Shown here: positions 53,849-62,776 of the stretch, one piece after another
How positions within the stretch are numbered: position 1 is the stretch's first letter
Layout of the letters: each line of letters begins with the position of its first letter
Assembly (NCBI RefSeq): GCF_020627745.1
Contig: NZ_JAHDGE010000006.1
Coordinates: forward strand, 79,428 to 143,427
Direction: 5' to 3'
DNA length: 64,000 bases
Source of the DNA: Pseudooctadecabacter sp.
GTDB lineage: Bacteria; Pseudomonadota; Alphaproteobacteria; Rhodobacterales; Rhodobacteraceae
Translations under genes and position numbers: made by a program
The notes under the pieces: generated by a model
Databases searched by the model: none
Told to the model about the DNA's origin: nothing
Seen by the model: only the letters and a program-made list of their open reading frames with translations

Positions 53849-54259
53849 TCAATAGGTCGAAATCGGGCCAGCCGCGTGATCCAGCGCTTGGGTCATCAAT
53901 CGCATGAGCCGTGACAGCGTGGCCGTCAAAGCAACCTCATCGGGGTCGTCGATGCAGTAGACAACATCGGCTGCAACCTGACCCAAACGGCGCAGCCCCA
54001 ACTGATCCGCCAGCAGGACGATACTGCGGGCACGGGTTTCAAGCCGGTCAAATTGCCCAGACTGATAATCATCATCAAGCCAGCGCAGATGACGCGACAT
54101 TTCCTCAAGCCCGGCACAGATCACATCGCTGTGGTCAAATTCATCGCCGTCCATGCCGAACGGGGACAATGCCCTGACATCCTGACCGAACGATTCCTTC
54201 GGGACCAGTTGCGCGACAACCGAACCCCCTTGTTGATTTTGATGATCCATCTCATCCAC
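53849..54259 (-). CDS. hypothetical protein
   Basis: ORF of 136 aa in an otherwise empty minus-strand slot; coding-like composition. Confidence 0.6.
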   Translation of the reverse strand: MDEMDHQNQQGGSVVAQLVPKESFGQDVRALSPFGMDGDEFDHSDVICAGLEEMSRHLRWLDDDYQSGQFDRLETRARSIVLLADQLGLRRLGQVAADVVYCIDDPDEVALTATLSRLMRLMTQALDHAAGPISTY

Positions 54260-54390
54260 TCCTTGGCACCCCGACGAACGGACTACGCCCAGAAGATTGC
54301 CAAGTGGTTTATCTGCAGCCGCACAAATCGCTCGAAATTCATGAAAAATCGAATAAAAGGAGCCTGATACAATGTGAGAGGACCTGCCCC

Positions 54391-55038
54391 ATGCCGACTG
54401 CCCGACTGCTGCCCGAATATCTGGTGCGCCGCTATCACGGTTGGAAGGCCACCACCTATGAGGAGAACAAAGGGTGGTATCAGCATCTGGCCGAAGACGG
54501 TCAGCACCCGCGGTGCATGGTCATTTCATGCTGTGACAGTCGTGTGCATGTCGAGCCGATCTTCGGGGCCGATCAGGGGGAGTTCTTCGTGCACCGCAAC
54601 ATCGCCAATCTGGTTCCTCCCCACAATCCGGACGGGCACCACCACGGGACATCGGCAGCGGTGGAATACGCGGTCAAGGCTTTGAAGATAAACCACCTGA
54701 TCGTGTTGGGGCATTCGCGGTGTGGCGGGGTGCAAGGGTGCTATGACATGTGTTCCGGCAAAGCACCCGAGCTTGAGGAAAAGGACAGCTTCATCGGGCG
54801 CTGGATGGACATTCTGCGCCCCGCTTACGAGGCGCTGCCGGAGGGGAATGACGCCGAACGGATACATCAGCTGGAACAAAGTTCGGTCCTGACATCCATG
54901 CGCAACCTGATGACTTTCCCCTATGTGACCGAAAACATGGAGGCAGGACGGCTCTCCCTGCACGGTCTTTGGGTCGATATCTCAAGCGGTGCGTTGCAGC
55001 AATTTCATCCCGAAACACGGACCTTTACGACAGTCTGA
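54391..55038 (+). CDS. carbonic anhydrase (beta class)
   Basis: ISCCDSRVHVEPIF, VEYAVKALKINHLIVLGHSRCGGVQG. Confidence 0.95.
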   Translation: MPTARLLPEYLVRRYHGWKATTYEENKGWYQHLAEDGQHPRCMVISCCDSRVHVEPIFGADQGEFFVHRNIANLVPPHNPDGHHHGTSAAVEYAVKALKINHLIVLGHSRCGGVQGCYDMCSGKAPELEEKDSFIGRWMDILRPAYEALPEGNDAERIHQLEQSSVLTSMRNLMTFPYVTENMEAGRLSLHGLWVDISSGALQQFHPETRTFTTV

Positions 55039-55105
55039 CGTTTTCGCCTTGCCGTTGCGTCACCCCTGATGGAAAAGGGCGTTACCGTGATCACCGGAGG
55101 TTTCC

Positions 55106-56083
55106 ATGACTGATATCCTTGATCTGGCAGCAACGAACCTGTTGTCCCCCGTTATTTTGTCCTTTGTGCTTGGCCTTGCAGCGGCGCTCGGACGGTCGGA
55201 TCTGAGCGTTCCGGAGGCGGCCGCCAAGGCGTTGTCGATCTACCTTTTGTTCGCCATCGGATTTAAGGGGGGGGCTGCTGTCGCCGCCAACGGGCTGGAC
55301 GGGACCCTGATTGCCACGCTGGCTATGGGGTTTGTCCTCTCTGCGGTTCTGCCATTTGTCGCCTTCGTTCTGTTGCAGATCCTGACCAACCTCAGCCGCA
55401 TAGATGCAGCAGCTGTTGCCGGTCACTACGGGTCGATATCCATTGTGACTTTCGTGGCAGCCACATCCGTTCTGGAGGGCCGCGCGATACCGTCCGAAGG
55501 ATACATGGTCGCCGTGGCTGCCGTGATGGAGGCCCCCGCAATCCTGTCTGCCCTTTGGCTGGTGTCGACCGGAGGATCGGGCCGTCGGATGGATGGCGAA
55601 TTGATGCGCGAAATTCTGTTGAACGGATCCATCGTTCTGCTGGTCGGGTCATTCTTTATCGGGGCCATCACCGGCGCGGAGGGTCTTGCCTCGATCTCGA
55701 GCTTTATCGTGGCCCCCTTTACCGGGGTATTGTGCCTGTTCCTGTTGGACATGGGGCTGGTCGCAGGGCGCGGATTGCGGGAATCGCGCGGCATCCTGAA
55801 CATGGGTGCCGTTGCTTTCGGTATCATCATGCCCGTTATCGGCAGCATGATCGGACTGGGCGCCGCAATGGTGGTCGGGCTGTCACCGGGCGGGGTGGCC
55901 CTGCTGATGGTGCTGTCGGCCTCGGCCAGCTATATCGCCGTGCCAGCAGCCATGCGTGTGGCCCTGCCCGAGGCCAATCCGTCGGTGTATCTGACACTTT
56001 CCTTGGGGGTCACTTTCCCCTTCAATCTGACCATCGGTATCCCGCTTTATGTGGCGGTAAGCCAAGCCGTGACAGGGGGCTGA
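55106..56083 (+). CDS. sbtA: sodium-dependent bicarbonate transporter SbtA family permease
   Basis: SbtA-like: GFKGGAAVAANG, AAAVAGHYGSISIVTF, PGGVALLMVLSASASYIAVPAAMRVALPEANPSVYLTLSLGVTFPFNLTIGIPLY. Confidence 0.9.
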   Translation: MTDILDLAATNLLSPVILSFVLGLAAALGRSDLSVPEAAAKALSIYLLFAIGFKGGAAVAANGLDGTLIATLAMGFVLSAVLPFVAFVLLQILTNLSRIDAAAVAGHYGSISIVTFVAATSVLEGRAIPSEGYMVAVAAVMEAPAILSALWLVSTGGSGRRMDGELMREILLNGSIVLLVGSFFIGAITGAEGLASISSFIVAPFTGVLCLFLLDMGLVAGRGLRESRGILNMGAVAFGIIMPVIGSMIGLGAAMVVGLSPGGVALLMVLSASASYIAVPAAMRVALPEANPSVYLTLSLGVTFPFNLTIGIPLYVAVSQAVTGG

Positions 56084-56084
56084 C

Positions 56085-56396
56085 ATGAAAACGCATAAGG
56101 CAAAACGGGTCGTCATCACCATCGAAGCCATCATGCAGAAACGTCTGACCGACACCCTTGAGGGGGCCGGTGTCACGGGCTACTCCATCCTGCCGGTTCT
56201 GGGCGGGTCTGGCCGGTCCGGCGCATGGTCCCGCGAGGGCCAGATCAGTCGCGCGTCAGGGATGGTGCAGGTGGTCTGTATCATCCGTGAAGAGCGTCTT
56301 GACGGCCTGCTTGAGGCCGCTTTCGAAGTTGTCGAGAAACACATCGGCGTGGTCACGATCACCGATGTCGAGGTTTTGCGCGCCGAACGGTTCTGA
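56085..56396 (+). CDS. sbtB: P-II-like SbtB family regulator
   Basis: 103 aa, P-II fold pattern, directly downstream of sbtA; lacks C-terminal CGPxGC. Confidence 0.8.
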   Translation: MKTHKAKRVVITIEAIMQKRLTDTLEGAGVTGYSILPVLGGSGRSGAWSREGQISRASGMVQVVCIIREERLDGLLEAAFEVVEKHIGVVTITDVEVLRAERF

Positions 56397-56525
56397 CATT
56401 GCGGCAGCCCGCGTCGGGGATGGCGCGGCCTTCGGACTGTCTGTGTTCCAGATCACAGTCTTCTGACGTCTGAGCAGGTTAACTCTGCTGACGGATTTCA
56501 GGATTGCGATTTGAAAGGACACAAG

Positions 56526-57434
56526 ATGACGATGGACACGCCCCCATTTCCCGGTGCGCGGAAGGACCCGATGCTTCTGATCGGGATGCGCAGCATTGAG
56601 TTGAAAGAGGCCGGATATTTCGACCTTGCCCCCAGCCAGACGGTCACCTATTCGGCAGCGCGCCCGATCCACGCGATGACACTGACCGAAGGCGACAAGC
56701 TGTACCGTGTGTTTGGCGGCCAGAACAAGGCCAAGGCGAAAGGCGGGTTCTGGGCCCCTGAAGCACCGGCGAAGGATGAAACCGAAGGCGAGTGGCGCAG
56801 CACCAACGCAGTGGAACCTGTCTGGAATGCAGGCACCCATGTCGCCGAACTGACGGTCAAGAAAGGCTGCACCCTTCAGACGTGGTTTGGCGAAATCGAA
56901 TCGCAACCGGCCATGAACGACGAAAGCGAGGCCATCCCGGGCTGGTGGCTCGTTGGCGGAGGCCCGCAGTATTTCTGCCAATCCTGGACAGAGGCATTCG
57001 GCGACGCGGTGACCATCAAGACCTTGGGGAACACGCCGTGGTCAACCGCCAAGGAAGACACACCCGCCATGCCCGACACCGAAGTCGCGATCGCAGCTCA
57101 AATCGGCGACCTTGATACCCGAGTGGAGGCTTTTGCCCATGTGGCAACCGTCTTGCGTCTGGTGGACAGCCTGCGCGCTATTGCTTCGGCGACGCAAGAC
57201 ACAGATGAGGCCGCGCATATGGCGGCGGCGGCCAATACCGTTGCCACATCAGCCAACACCCTTCTTGGCAACGTCGACAAAGACCCGCAGGCGGTGGATC
57301 TGGCGATCCGGTCCAACCTGCATCTGGGGCGCTTTATTGACATTGATCCGGCGCAACCGAATGGACATGCCGCCATCGGTGCCCTTGACGCCGTGGTCCG
57401 CAACGCGGCGGCGATCAACCATCGCCTGGGCTGA
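56526..57434 (+). CDS. hypothetical protein with ART/TNT-toxin-like N-terminal half
   Basis: RBS AAGGA before ATG at 56526; KLYRVFGG...EWRSTNAVEPVWN...LTVKKGCTLQTWFGEIESQ...GWWLVGGGPQYF. Confidence 0.6.
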   Translation: MTMDTPPFPGARKDPMLLIGMRSIELKEAGYFDLAPSQTVTYSAARPIHAMTLTEGDKLYRVFGGQNKAKAKGGFWAPEAPAKDETEGEWRSTNAVEPVWNAGTHVAELTVKKGCTLQTWFGEIESQPAMNDESEAIPGWWLVGGGPQYFCQSWTEAFGDAVTIKTLGNTPWSTAKEDTPAMPDTEVAIAAQIGDLDTRVEAFAHVATVLRLVDSLRAIASATQDTDEAAHMAAAANTVATSANTLLGNVDKDPQAVDLAIRSNLHLGRFIDIDPAQPNGHAAIGALDAVVRNAAAINHRLG

Positions 57435-57439
57435 ACAAA

Positions 57440-57475
57440 AACGCCCGCCGGTCCCGTTATGGACCCGGCGGGCGT
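57440..57475. terminator. Bidirectional terminator between 56526-57434 and asd
   Basis: ACGCCCGCCGG...CCGGCGGGCGT flanked by AAAAA on one side; convergent genes. Confidence 0.65.
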
Positions 57476-57496
57476 GATCAAAAACCGTCCGGAGGG

Positions 57497-58519
57497 TTAG
57501 CCCTTTTTCAGGACCCGTGCCCCCAGTGTTTCGGCAATCTGCACCGCGTTCAGGGCCGCACCCTTGCGCAGGTTGTCGGACACGCACCACAGGTTCAGGC
57601 CGTTCTCGATCGTGCTGTCCTGACGGATGCGGCTGATGAAGGTCGCAAAATCGCCCACACATTCAACAGGCGTGACGTAGCCACCGCTTTCGCGCTTGTC
57701 GATCACCATGATGCCGGGGGCTTCGCGCAGGATGTCGCGGGCCTCGTCTTCGTCGAGGAAATCCTCAAACTCGATGTTGATCGCCTCGGAATGGCCCACG
57801 AACACAGGCACGCGGACGCAGGTGGCCGTCACCTTGATCGACGGATCGACGATCTTCTTGGTCTCCGCGACCATCTTCCATTCTTCCTTGGTGGACCCGT
57901 CTTCCATAAACACGTCGATGTGCGGGATCACGTTAAAGGCGATCTGCTTGGGGTAGACCGACGGTGCAACCTCCTGGCCCGGAACATAGACGCCTTTGGT
58001 CTGGTTCCACAGCTCATCGACGGCGTCCTTGCCGGTGCCCGACACGGACTGGTACGTCGACACCACGACGCGCTTGATCTTGGCGCGGTCGTGCAGCGGC
58101 TTGAGGGCGACAACCATTTGGGCTGTCGAACAGTTCGGGTTCGCGATGATGTTTTTCTTGTGGTAGCCTTCGACGGCTTCGGGGTTCACCTCGGGCACGA
58201 CAAGCGGCACATCGGGGTCGTAGCGGTAGAGGGATGAGTTATCAATGACGACGCAACCGGCCTTGGCGGCCACAGGCGCGTACTTTTTGGTGGCATCGGA
58301 CCCGACTGCGAAAAACGCGATGTCGTAGCCCGTGAAATCAAAGGTGTCCAAGTCTTTCGTTTTCAGGATCGTGTCGCCAAATGTCACTTCCGTGCCCATG
58401 GATTTGCGGGAGGCGAGCGCCACCACTTCATCGGCTGGAAACTGGCGTTCTGCCAGAATGTTGAGCATTTCGCGGCCCACGTTGCCCGTGGCACCACATA
58501 CGACGACTTTATAGCCCAT
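57497..58519 (-). CDS. asd: aspartate-semialdehyde dehydrogenase
   Basis: VVCGATGNVGREMLNILAER, IIANPNCSTAQMVVALKPLHD. Confidence 0.95.
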   Translation of the reverse strand: MGYKVVVCGATGNVGREMLNILAERQFPADEVVALASRKSMGTEVTFGDTILKTKDLDTFDFTGYDIAFFAVGSDATKKYAPVAAKAGCVVIDNSSLYRYDPDVPLVVPEVNPEAVEGYHKKNIIANPNCSTAQMVVALKPLHDRAKIKRVVVSTYQSVSGTGKDAVDELWNQTKGVYVPGQEVAPSVYPKQIAFNVIPHIDVFMEDGSTKEEWKMVAETKKIVDPSIKVTATCVRVPVFVGHSEAINIEFEDFLDEDEARDILREAPGIMVIDKRESGGYVTPVECVGDFATFISRIRQDSTIENGLNLWCVSDNLRKGAALNAVQIAETLGARVLKKG

Positions 58520-58600
58520 CTGCTTGGTTCCTTTTCAAGACTCACCCCTATGGTGAGGCCCGCGCGTCTTAGCGGCTGGGCGTCCTGAACGAAAGGGGGT

Positions 58601-59776
58601 CTAGTCGGTTCTGTCTTGACTGAAGGCGTAAACGGCAAGGCCGCAACAGATGAGGATGCCATAGAAGCCGAACAGCAGGTCGTACGGGGCGTTGGTCGTG
58701 TCCTCCCACAGGGTGAACAGGCGACCGGTGACGATCTGCATGACACCCACGCCTCCGATCCCGAACAGGTTCAACAAGGTCACGCCACGCCCGGTCAGGT
58801 GTTCGGGAAAAAACGGACGCGCGTGGGCGATCAGAACGGGAAACGACCCGCCCGCAAAACCGATCAACGACAAAAAGACGGTGGCCGTCCAGATGGAGGC
58901 ATCGCCGGGCATCACCACCAAGGCGAAACAGCCCAGCGCGCCCAACCCGTTGCCCCCGAAGACCACCCATTTGCGGGTGCCCAACCAACGGTCCGCCGGT
59001 CCGTACAGGAAATTGCCTGCGATCATCGCAAGCCCCATGACCAATGTGACGGTGCCGATCAGCGCGGTATCCGCGCCAAACTGGTCTGTCCCGTAGGGCC
59101 CGACCCAAAGGCCGCGGATGCCTGCGGCGGGGGCGTAGTTCACGAACATCATCGGAAAGATCAGCCACAGCGCTCTGATCCTCAGAAGGTCCAGAACCGA
59201 CCCTTTGGGCGCGCCACTTGTCGTCTTGGGCGGGTCTTTCACAGTCAACCACAAAGCCACTGATACAAGCAGTGTCAGCGCCGCCAATGCGACCATTGTT
59301 TCACGCCAGCCCAGCGCGCCGACAGCCCATGCCATGGGCGCGGAACTGGCAAGATTGCCCAAACTGCCAAAGCCGATCATCGCGCCCGCCAGTGTCGAAA
59401 ACATCGCTGCCGGATACATCTTGGCGAAAATGTAGTAGGCCGCCATCAAAACCGGTGAACACCCCACCCCGATCAGCGCCATGGCCAAGGTGATATGTGT
59501 GGGCGTCTGCGCCACGGCAAACAACATCGCCCCCCCTGCCCCGCCGACCGCGAAAAGGGTCACTGCCGTGATGCGCGGGCCGATACGGTCCAGCGCCTCC
59601 CCGACGGGGATTTGCATGGCGGCGAAGACCAGAAACCAAAGGCCCGAGGCAAAGGCCAGATCGGCTGAGGTGGCCCCCAAATCAGCCTCGAGTGCGGGGG
59701 TCAGTACGGCCAGAAAGGCACGATAAAACTGGCTAAGGACGTAGCCCAGAACCAGACAGACCAGACCAATGCGCAT
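58601..59776 (-). CDS. MFS transporter
   Basis: 12-TM MFS protein; GYVLSQFYRAFLAVLTPALEADLG. Confidence 0.88.
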   Translation of the reverse strand: MRIGLVCLVLGYVLSQFYRAFLAVLTPALEADLGATSADLAFASGLWFLVFAAMQIPVGEALDRIGPRITAVTLFAVGGAGGAMLFAVAQTPTHITLAMALIGVGCSPVLMAAYYIFAKMYPAAMFSTLAGAMIGFGSLGNLASSAPMAWAVGALGWRETMVALAALTLLVSVALWLTVKDPPKTTSGAPKGSVLDLLRIRALWLIFPMMFVNYAPAAGIRGLWVGPYGTDQFGADTALIGTVTLVMGLAMIAGNFLYGPADRWLGTRKWVVFGGNGLGALGCFALVVMPGDASIWTATVFLSLIGFAGGSFPVLIAHARPFFPEHLTGRGVTLLNLFGIGGVGVMQIVTGRLFTLWEDTTNAPYDLLFGFYGILICCGLAVYAFSQDRTD

Positions 59777-59899
59777 GACGTTCCCCCCTTGTCAGGCTCA
59801 GGTGGCACAGTGCGACATGAAAACGCAAGATGCCGCAATCCCGACCAAAACGATCAGCCATAGATGGACCTGTCGCGCCAGATAGGCTAACCCGCAGGC

Positions 59900-61570
59900 A
59901 TGACCGACAGCCTTCACCCTTCCGGACAGCCGGACCGGCCGACGTGGTTTTTTGCAGACAAGGCGATCGGCGCGGTCGCATTCCTTGTCGCGGCCTTTTG
60001 TCTTCTGCCGCATGTTGCGGTTTTGCTGGCCTCCATATCCGGCGATACGGACACGTTGCGACACCTGGCGGACACCGTATTGGGCCGCTATGCGGGCAAC
60101 ACGTTGATGTTGGTTCTGATCGTGGGGCTGACCACCTTCCTGATCGGGACCATCGCGGCGTGGTTGGTGACGATGTGCGACTTTCCGGGGCGCAGATGGT
60201 TGGAAATCGCGCTGGTCATCCCCCTCGCCTTTCCGGCCTACGTGCTGGCCTATGCGTATACCCATGTTCTGGATCATCCGGGCATTGTGCAAACGGTGTT
60301 GCGCGATCTGACGGGATGGGGTCCACGGGACTATTGGTTCCCTGAAATTCGCAGCCTGGGGGGGGCGGCTGCGATGCTGTCGCTGGTGCTTTACCCTTAT
60401 GTCTATCTTCTGGCGCGGGCCGCTTTTCTGGGTCAAAGCGCCACGACCTTTCTGGCGGCGCGGTCTTTAGGGAAATCGCCCCTGTCCGCTTTTTTGACTG
60501 TTTCGTTGCCACTGGCGCGGCCCGCCATCGCGGCAGGCGTTCTGTTGACCATGATGGAAACAATCGCGGATTTCGGCACGGTGTCCTATTTCGGCGTGCA
60601 GACCTTTGCGACCGGCATCTATACCAGCTGGTTTTCCCTTGCCGATCGCGGGGCGGCGGCGCAGCTGTCGCTGGGGCTGCTGGCCTTTGCGCTGTTGCTG
60701 GCGATGCTTGAACGGGCCAATCGGGGCCGCGCGCGGTTTTCAAATGGCAAACGGCAGGACACCATCGCCCGCATCCCCCTGAGAGGCGGGGCGAAGATTG
60801 CCGCCTTCGCGCTGTGCGGCTTGCCGGTGCTGTTTGGCGTCATCATCCCCGTCATCGCGCTGGGGGTCATGGCGATCGGGTCGCAACAGGACCTGTTCAG
60901 TCCGCGCTATCTGCGGTTCATCGCGAATTCGCTGACATTGGCGGGGATTGCCGCCCTTGTGACCGTCGGCGCGGCTGTTCTGCTGGGCAGTTTCGCAAGG
61001 CTGCGCAACACCCGCGCGGCATCGGGGGCGATGTATGTGGCGCGCGTGGGTTATGCCGTGCCGGGTGGTGTCATCGCGGTCGGGCTGATCGTGCCCTTTG
61101 CGGCCTTCGACAATGCCTTGGACAGCTTCATGCGGGACACGTTTGATGTGTCCACCGGGCTGCTGTTCACCGGGTCCATCTGGCTGTTGATCGGGGCATA
61201 TCTGATCCGGTTTCTTGCCGCGGCCCTTGGGGCTTACGAAGGCGGGATCGCCAGCGTCAGCCGCAACATTGATGCCGCATCGCGGGTCTTGGGGCAAACG
61301 TCTGTCGGAACCATCCGGCGCGTGCATGTGCCGCTGCTGACGCCCAGTCTGTTGACGGCCGCCCTCATCGTTTTTGTCGATGTCATGAAGGAGCTTCCGG
61401 CAACGCTGATCATGCGGCCCTTCAACTTTGACACGCTGGCGGTACAGGCGTTCCGTTTGGCCTCGGATGAACGGCTCTCGGGGGCCGCTGTGCCCAGCCT
61501 TGCGATCGGGGCCATCGGGCTTTTGCCGGTCATCTTGCTGTGCCGCAGGGTTGCGCGGCACGACGCATAG
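59900..61570 (+). CDS. iron(III) ABC transporter permease (FbpB-like, fused double domain)
   Basis: Two EAA-type permease domains (AARSLGKSPLSAFLTVSLPLARPAI; AASRVLGQTSVGTIRRVHVPLLTPSL). Confidence 0.9.
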   Translation: MTDSLHPSGQPDRPTWFFADKAIGAVAFLVAAFCLLPHVAVLLASISGDTDTLRHLADTVLGRYAGNTLMLVLIVGLTTFLIGTIAAWLVTMCDFPGRRWLEIALVIPLAFPAYVLAYAYTHVLDHPGIVQTVLRDLTGWGPRDYWFPEIRSLGGAAAMLSLVLYPYVYLLARAAFLGQSATTFLAARSLGKSPLSAFLTVSLPLARPAIAAGVLLTMMETIADFGTVSYFGVQTFATGIYTSWFSLADRGAAAQLSLGLLAFALLLAMLERANRGRARFSNGKRQDTIARIPLRGGAKIAAFALCGLPVLFGVIIPVIALGVMAIGSQQDLFSPRYLRFIANSLTLAGIAALVTVGAAVLLGSFARLRNTRAASGAMYVARVGYAVPGGVIAVGLIVPFAAFDNALDSFMRDTFDVSTGLLFTGSIWLLIGAYLIRFLAAALGAYEGGIASVSRNIDAASRVLGQTSVGTIRRVHVPLLTPSLLTAALIVFVDVMKELPATLIMRPFNFDTLAVQAFRLASDERLSGAAVPSLAIGAIGLLPVILLCRRVARHDA

Positions 61571-61620
61571 CAAAAGGGCGCAGCCTTTGCCGCGCCCCAT
61601 GGGTTGTCGGGACGTGCGTT

Positions 61621-62628
61621 TTATTCCCAACCGACATCATTGAAGATCGTCAACGCAAGCGGCAGTTGCTTGGCGACAGCGGACAAGTCCACGTCGTCAG
61701 CCTGAAATTCACCCAGTGAAGCGACCTCGTCACTCAATGTGACACCCGCAACGGCCGGATATTCGTCGTTGCCGGCGGAAAAGTACTGCTGCGCCTGATC
61801 GGAAGCGAGGTATTCAAGAAACGCCACCGCGTTGTCGCGGTTGGGGGCGTAGGCAGCGACACCTCCGCCAGACAGGTTCATATGCGCGCCTTCAGCCCCT
61901 TGGGACGGCCACTGCAAACCGATCATGTCGATGCTGTCGGACAGCCCGTCCACATCGGTGCGAATGGCGCGGGCGAAGTAATATGTATTGCTGACAGAGA
62001 TGTCGCATTCCCCTGACACAATTCCGCGCAGCTGGTCCGTGTCACCACCCTGCGGCGCGCGCGCCATGTTGGCCACCACGCCCTCGGCCCACATACGTGC
62101 CACGTCTTCGCCGTGGTTTTCGATGATCGAGGCCAGAAGCGTCTGGTTGTAGGTGTTGGTGGAAGACCGGATGCAGATCATGCCTTCGTAAGCCGGATCG
62201 GCAAGGTCAAGATAGGTGCTTGGCGGGTTGCTGACGTCCGCTTTGTCGAAGAAGATCACCCGCGCGCGCTGGGAAAACCCGAACCATTGGTTGTCGCTGT
62301 CTTGCAGGTTGGCGGGGATGCGATCCTCAAGAATATTGCTGTCAACGGCCTGCAGAATGCCCGTGTCCTTGGCGCGTTCCAGACGCGAGGTGTCGACGGT
62401 CAGCAAGATGTCGGCGGGTGAATTGCGGCCCTCGGCCTGCATCCGCGCGATAAGTTCATCCGCATTGCCTTCGATGCGGTTGATTGTGATGCCTGTCATC
62501 TCCTCGAAATCGGAATACAGACGTTCGTCCGTGTCGTAATGCCGTGAGGAATAAAGGTTCAATTCACCCTCAGCAAAAGCGGGTGCTGCGGTCGCAAGCA
62601 ACAGGGCGGAAAGGGTCAGGCGTGTCAT
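61621..62628 (-). CDS. Fe(3+) ABC transporter substrate-binding protein (FutA/FbpA-like)
   Basis: Signal peptide MTRLTLSALLLATAAPAFA; GELNLYSSRHYDTDERLYSDFEEMTG. Confidence 0.92.
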   Translation of the reverse strand: MTRLTLSALLLATAAPAFAEGELNLYSSRHYDTDERLYSDFEEMTGITINRIEGNADELIARMQAEGRNSPADILLTVDTSRLERAKDTGILQAVDSNILEDRIPANLQDSDNQWFGFSQRARVIFFDKADVSNPPSTYLDLADPAYEGMICIRSSTNTYNQTLLASIIENHGEDVARMWAEGVVANMARAPQGGDTDQLRGIVSGECDISVSNTYYFARAIRTDVDGLSDSIDMIGLQWPSQGAEGAHMNLSGGGVAAYAPNRDNAVAFLEYLASDQAQQYFSAGNDEYPAVAGVTLSDEVASLGEFQADDVDLSAVAKQLPLALTIFNDVGWE

Positions 62629-62644
62629 GTTTGATGCTCCAACT

Positions 62645-62718
62645 AAATCTGACTTCTTTTGTCGGATACTCGGCCACGTAAAGCTGGTCAAGCAATTCTG
62701 ACAAAATTTATCGGAATT
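62645..62718. promoter_or_regulatory. Two operator-like sites TCTGAC-N7-(G/A)TCGGA in divergent promoter
   Basis: 62648-62666 and 62697-62715, identical architecture. Confidence 0.6.
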
Positions 62719-62776
62719 AATTTTCCTTGACCCGTGGCTGCCGGCTGGGCTTGGTCACATGCGGGAGGACTGTCTT

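Noticed and set aside
54391-56396. Carboxysome-type CO2-concentrating locus
   Set aside because: Only carbonic anhydrase and SbtA/SbtB-like genes are present; no RuBisCO or shell proteins in the window.
60740-61630. 296-aa ORF on - strand
   Set aside because: Antisense to the iron permease; Arg/Gln/Asp-rich shadow ORF.
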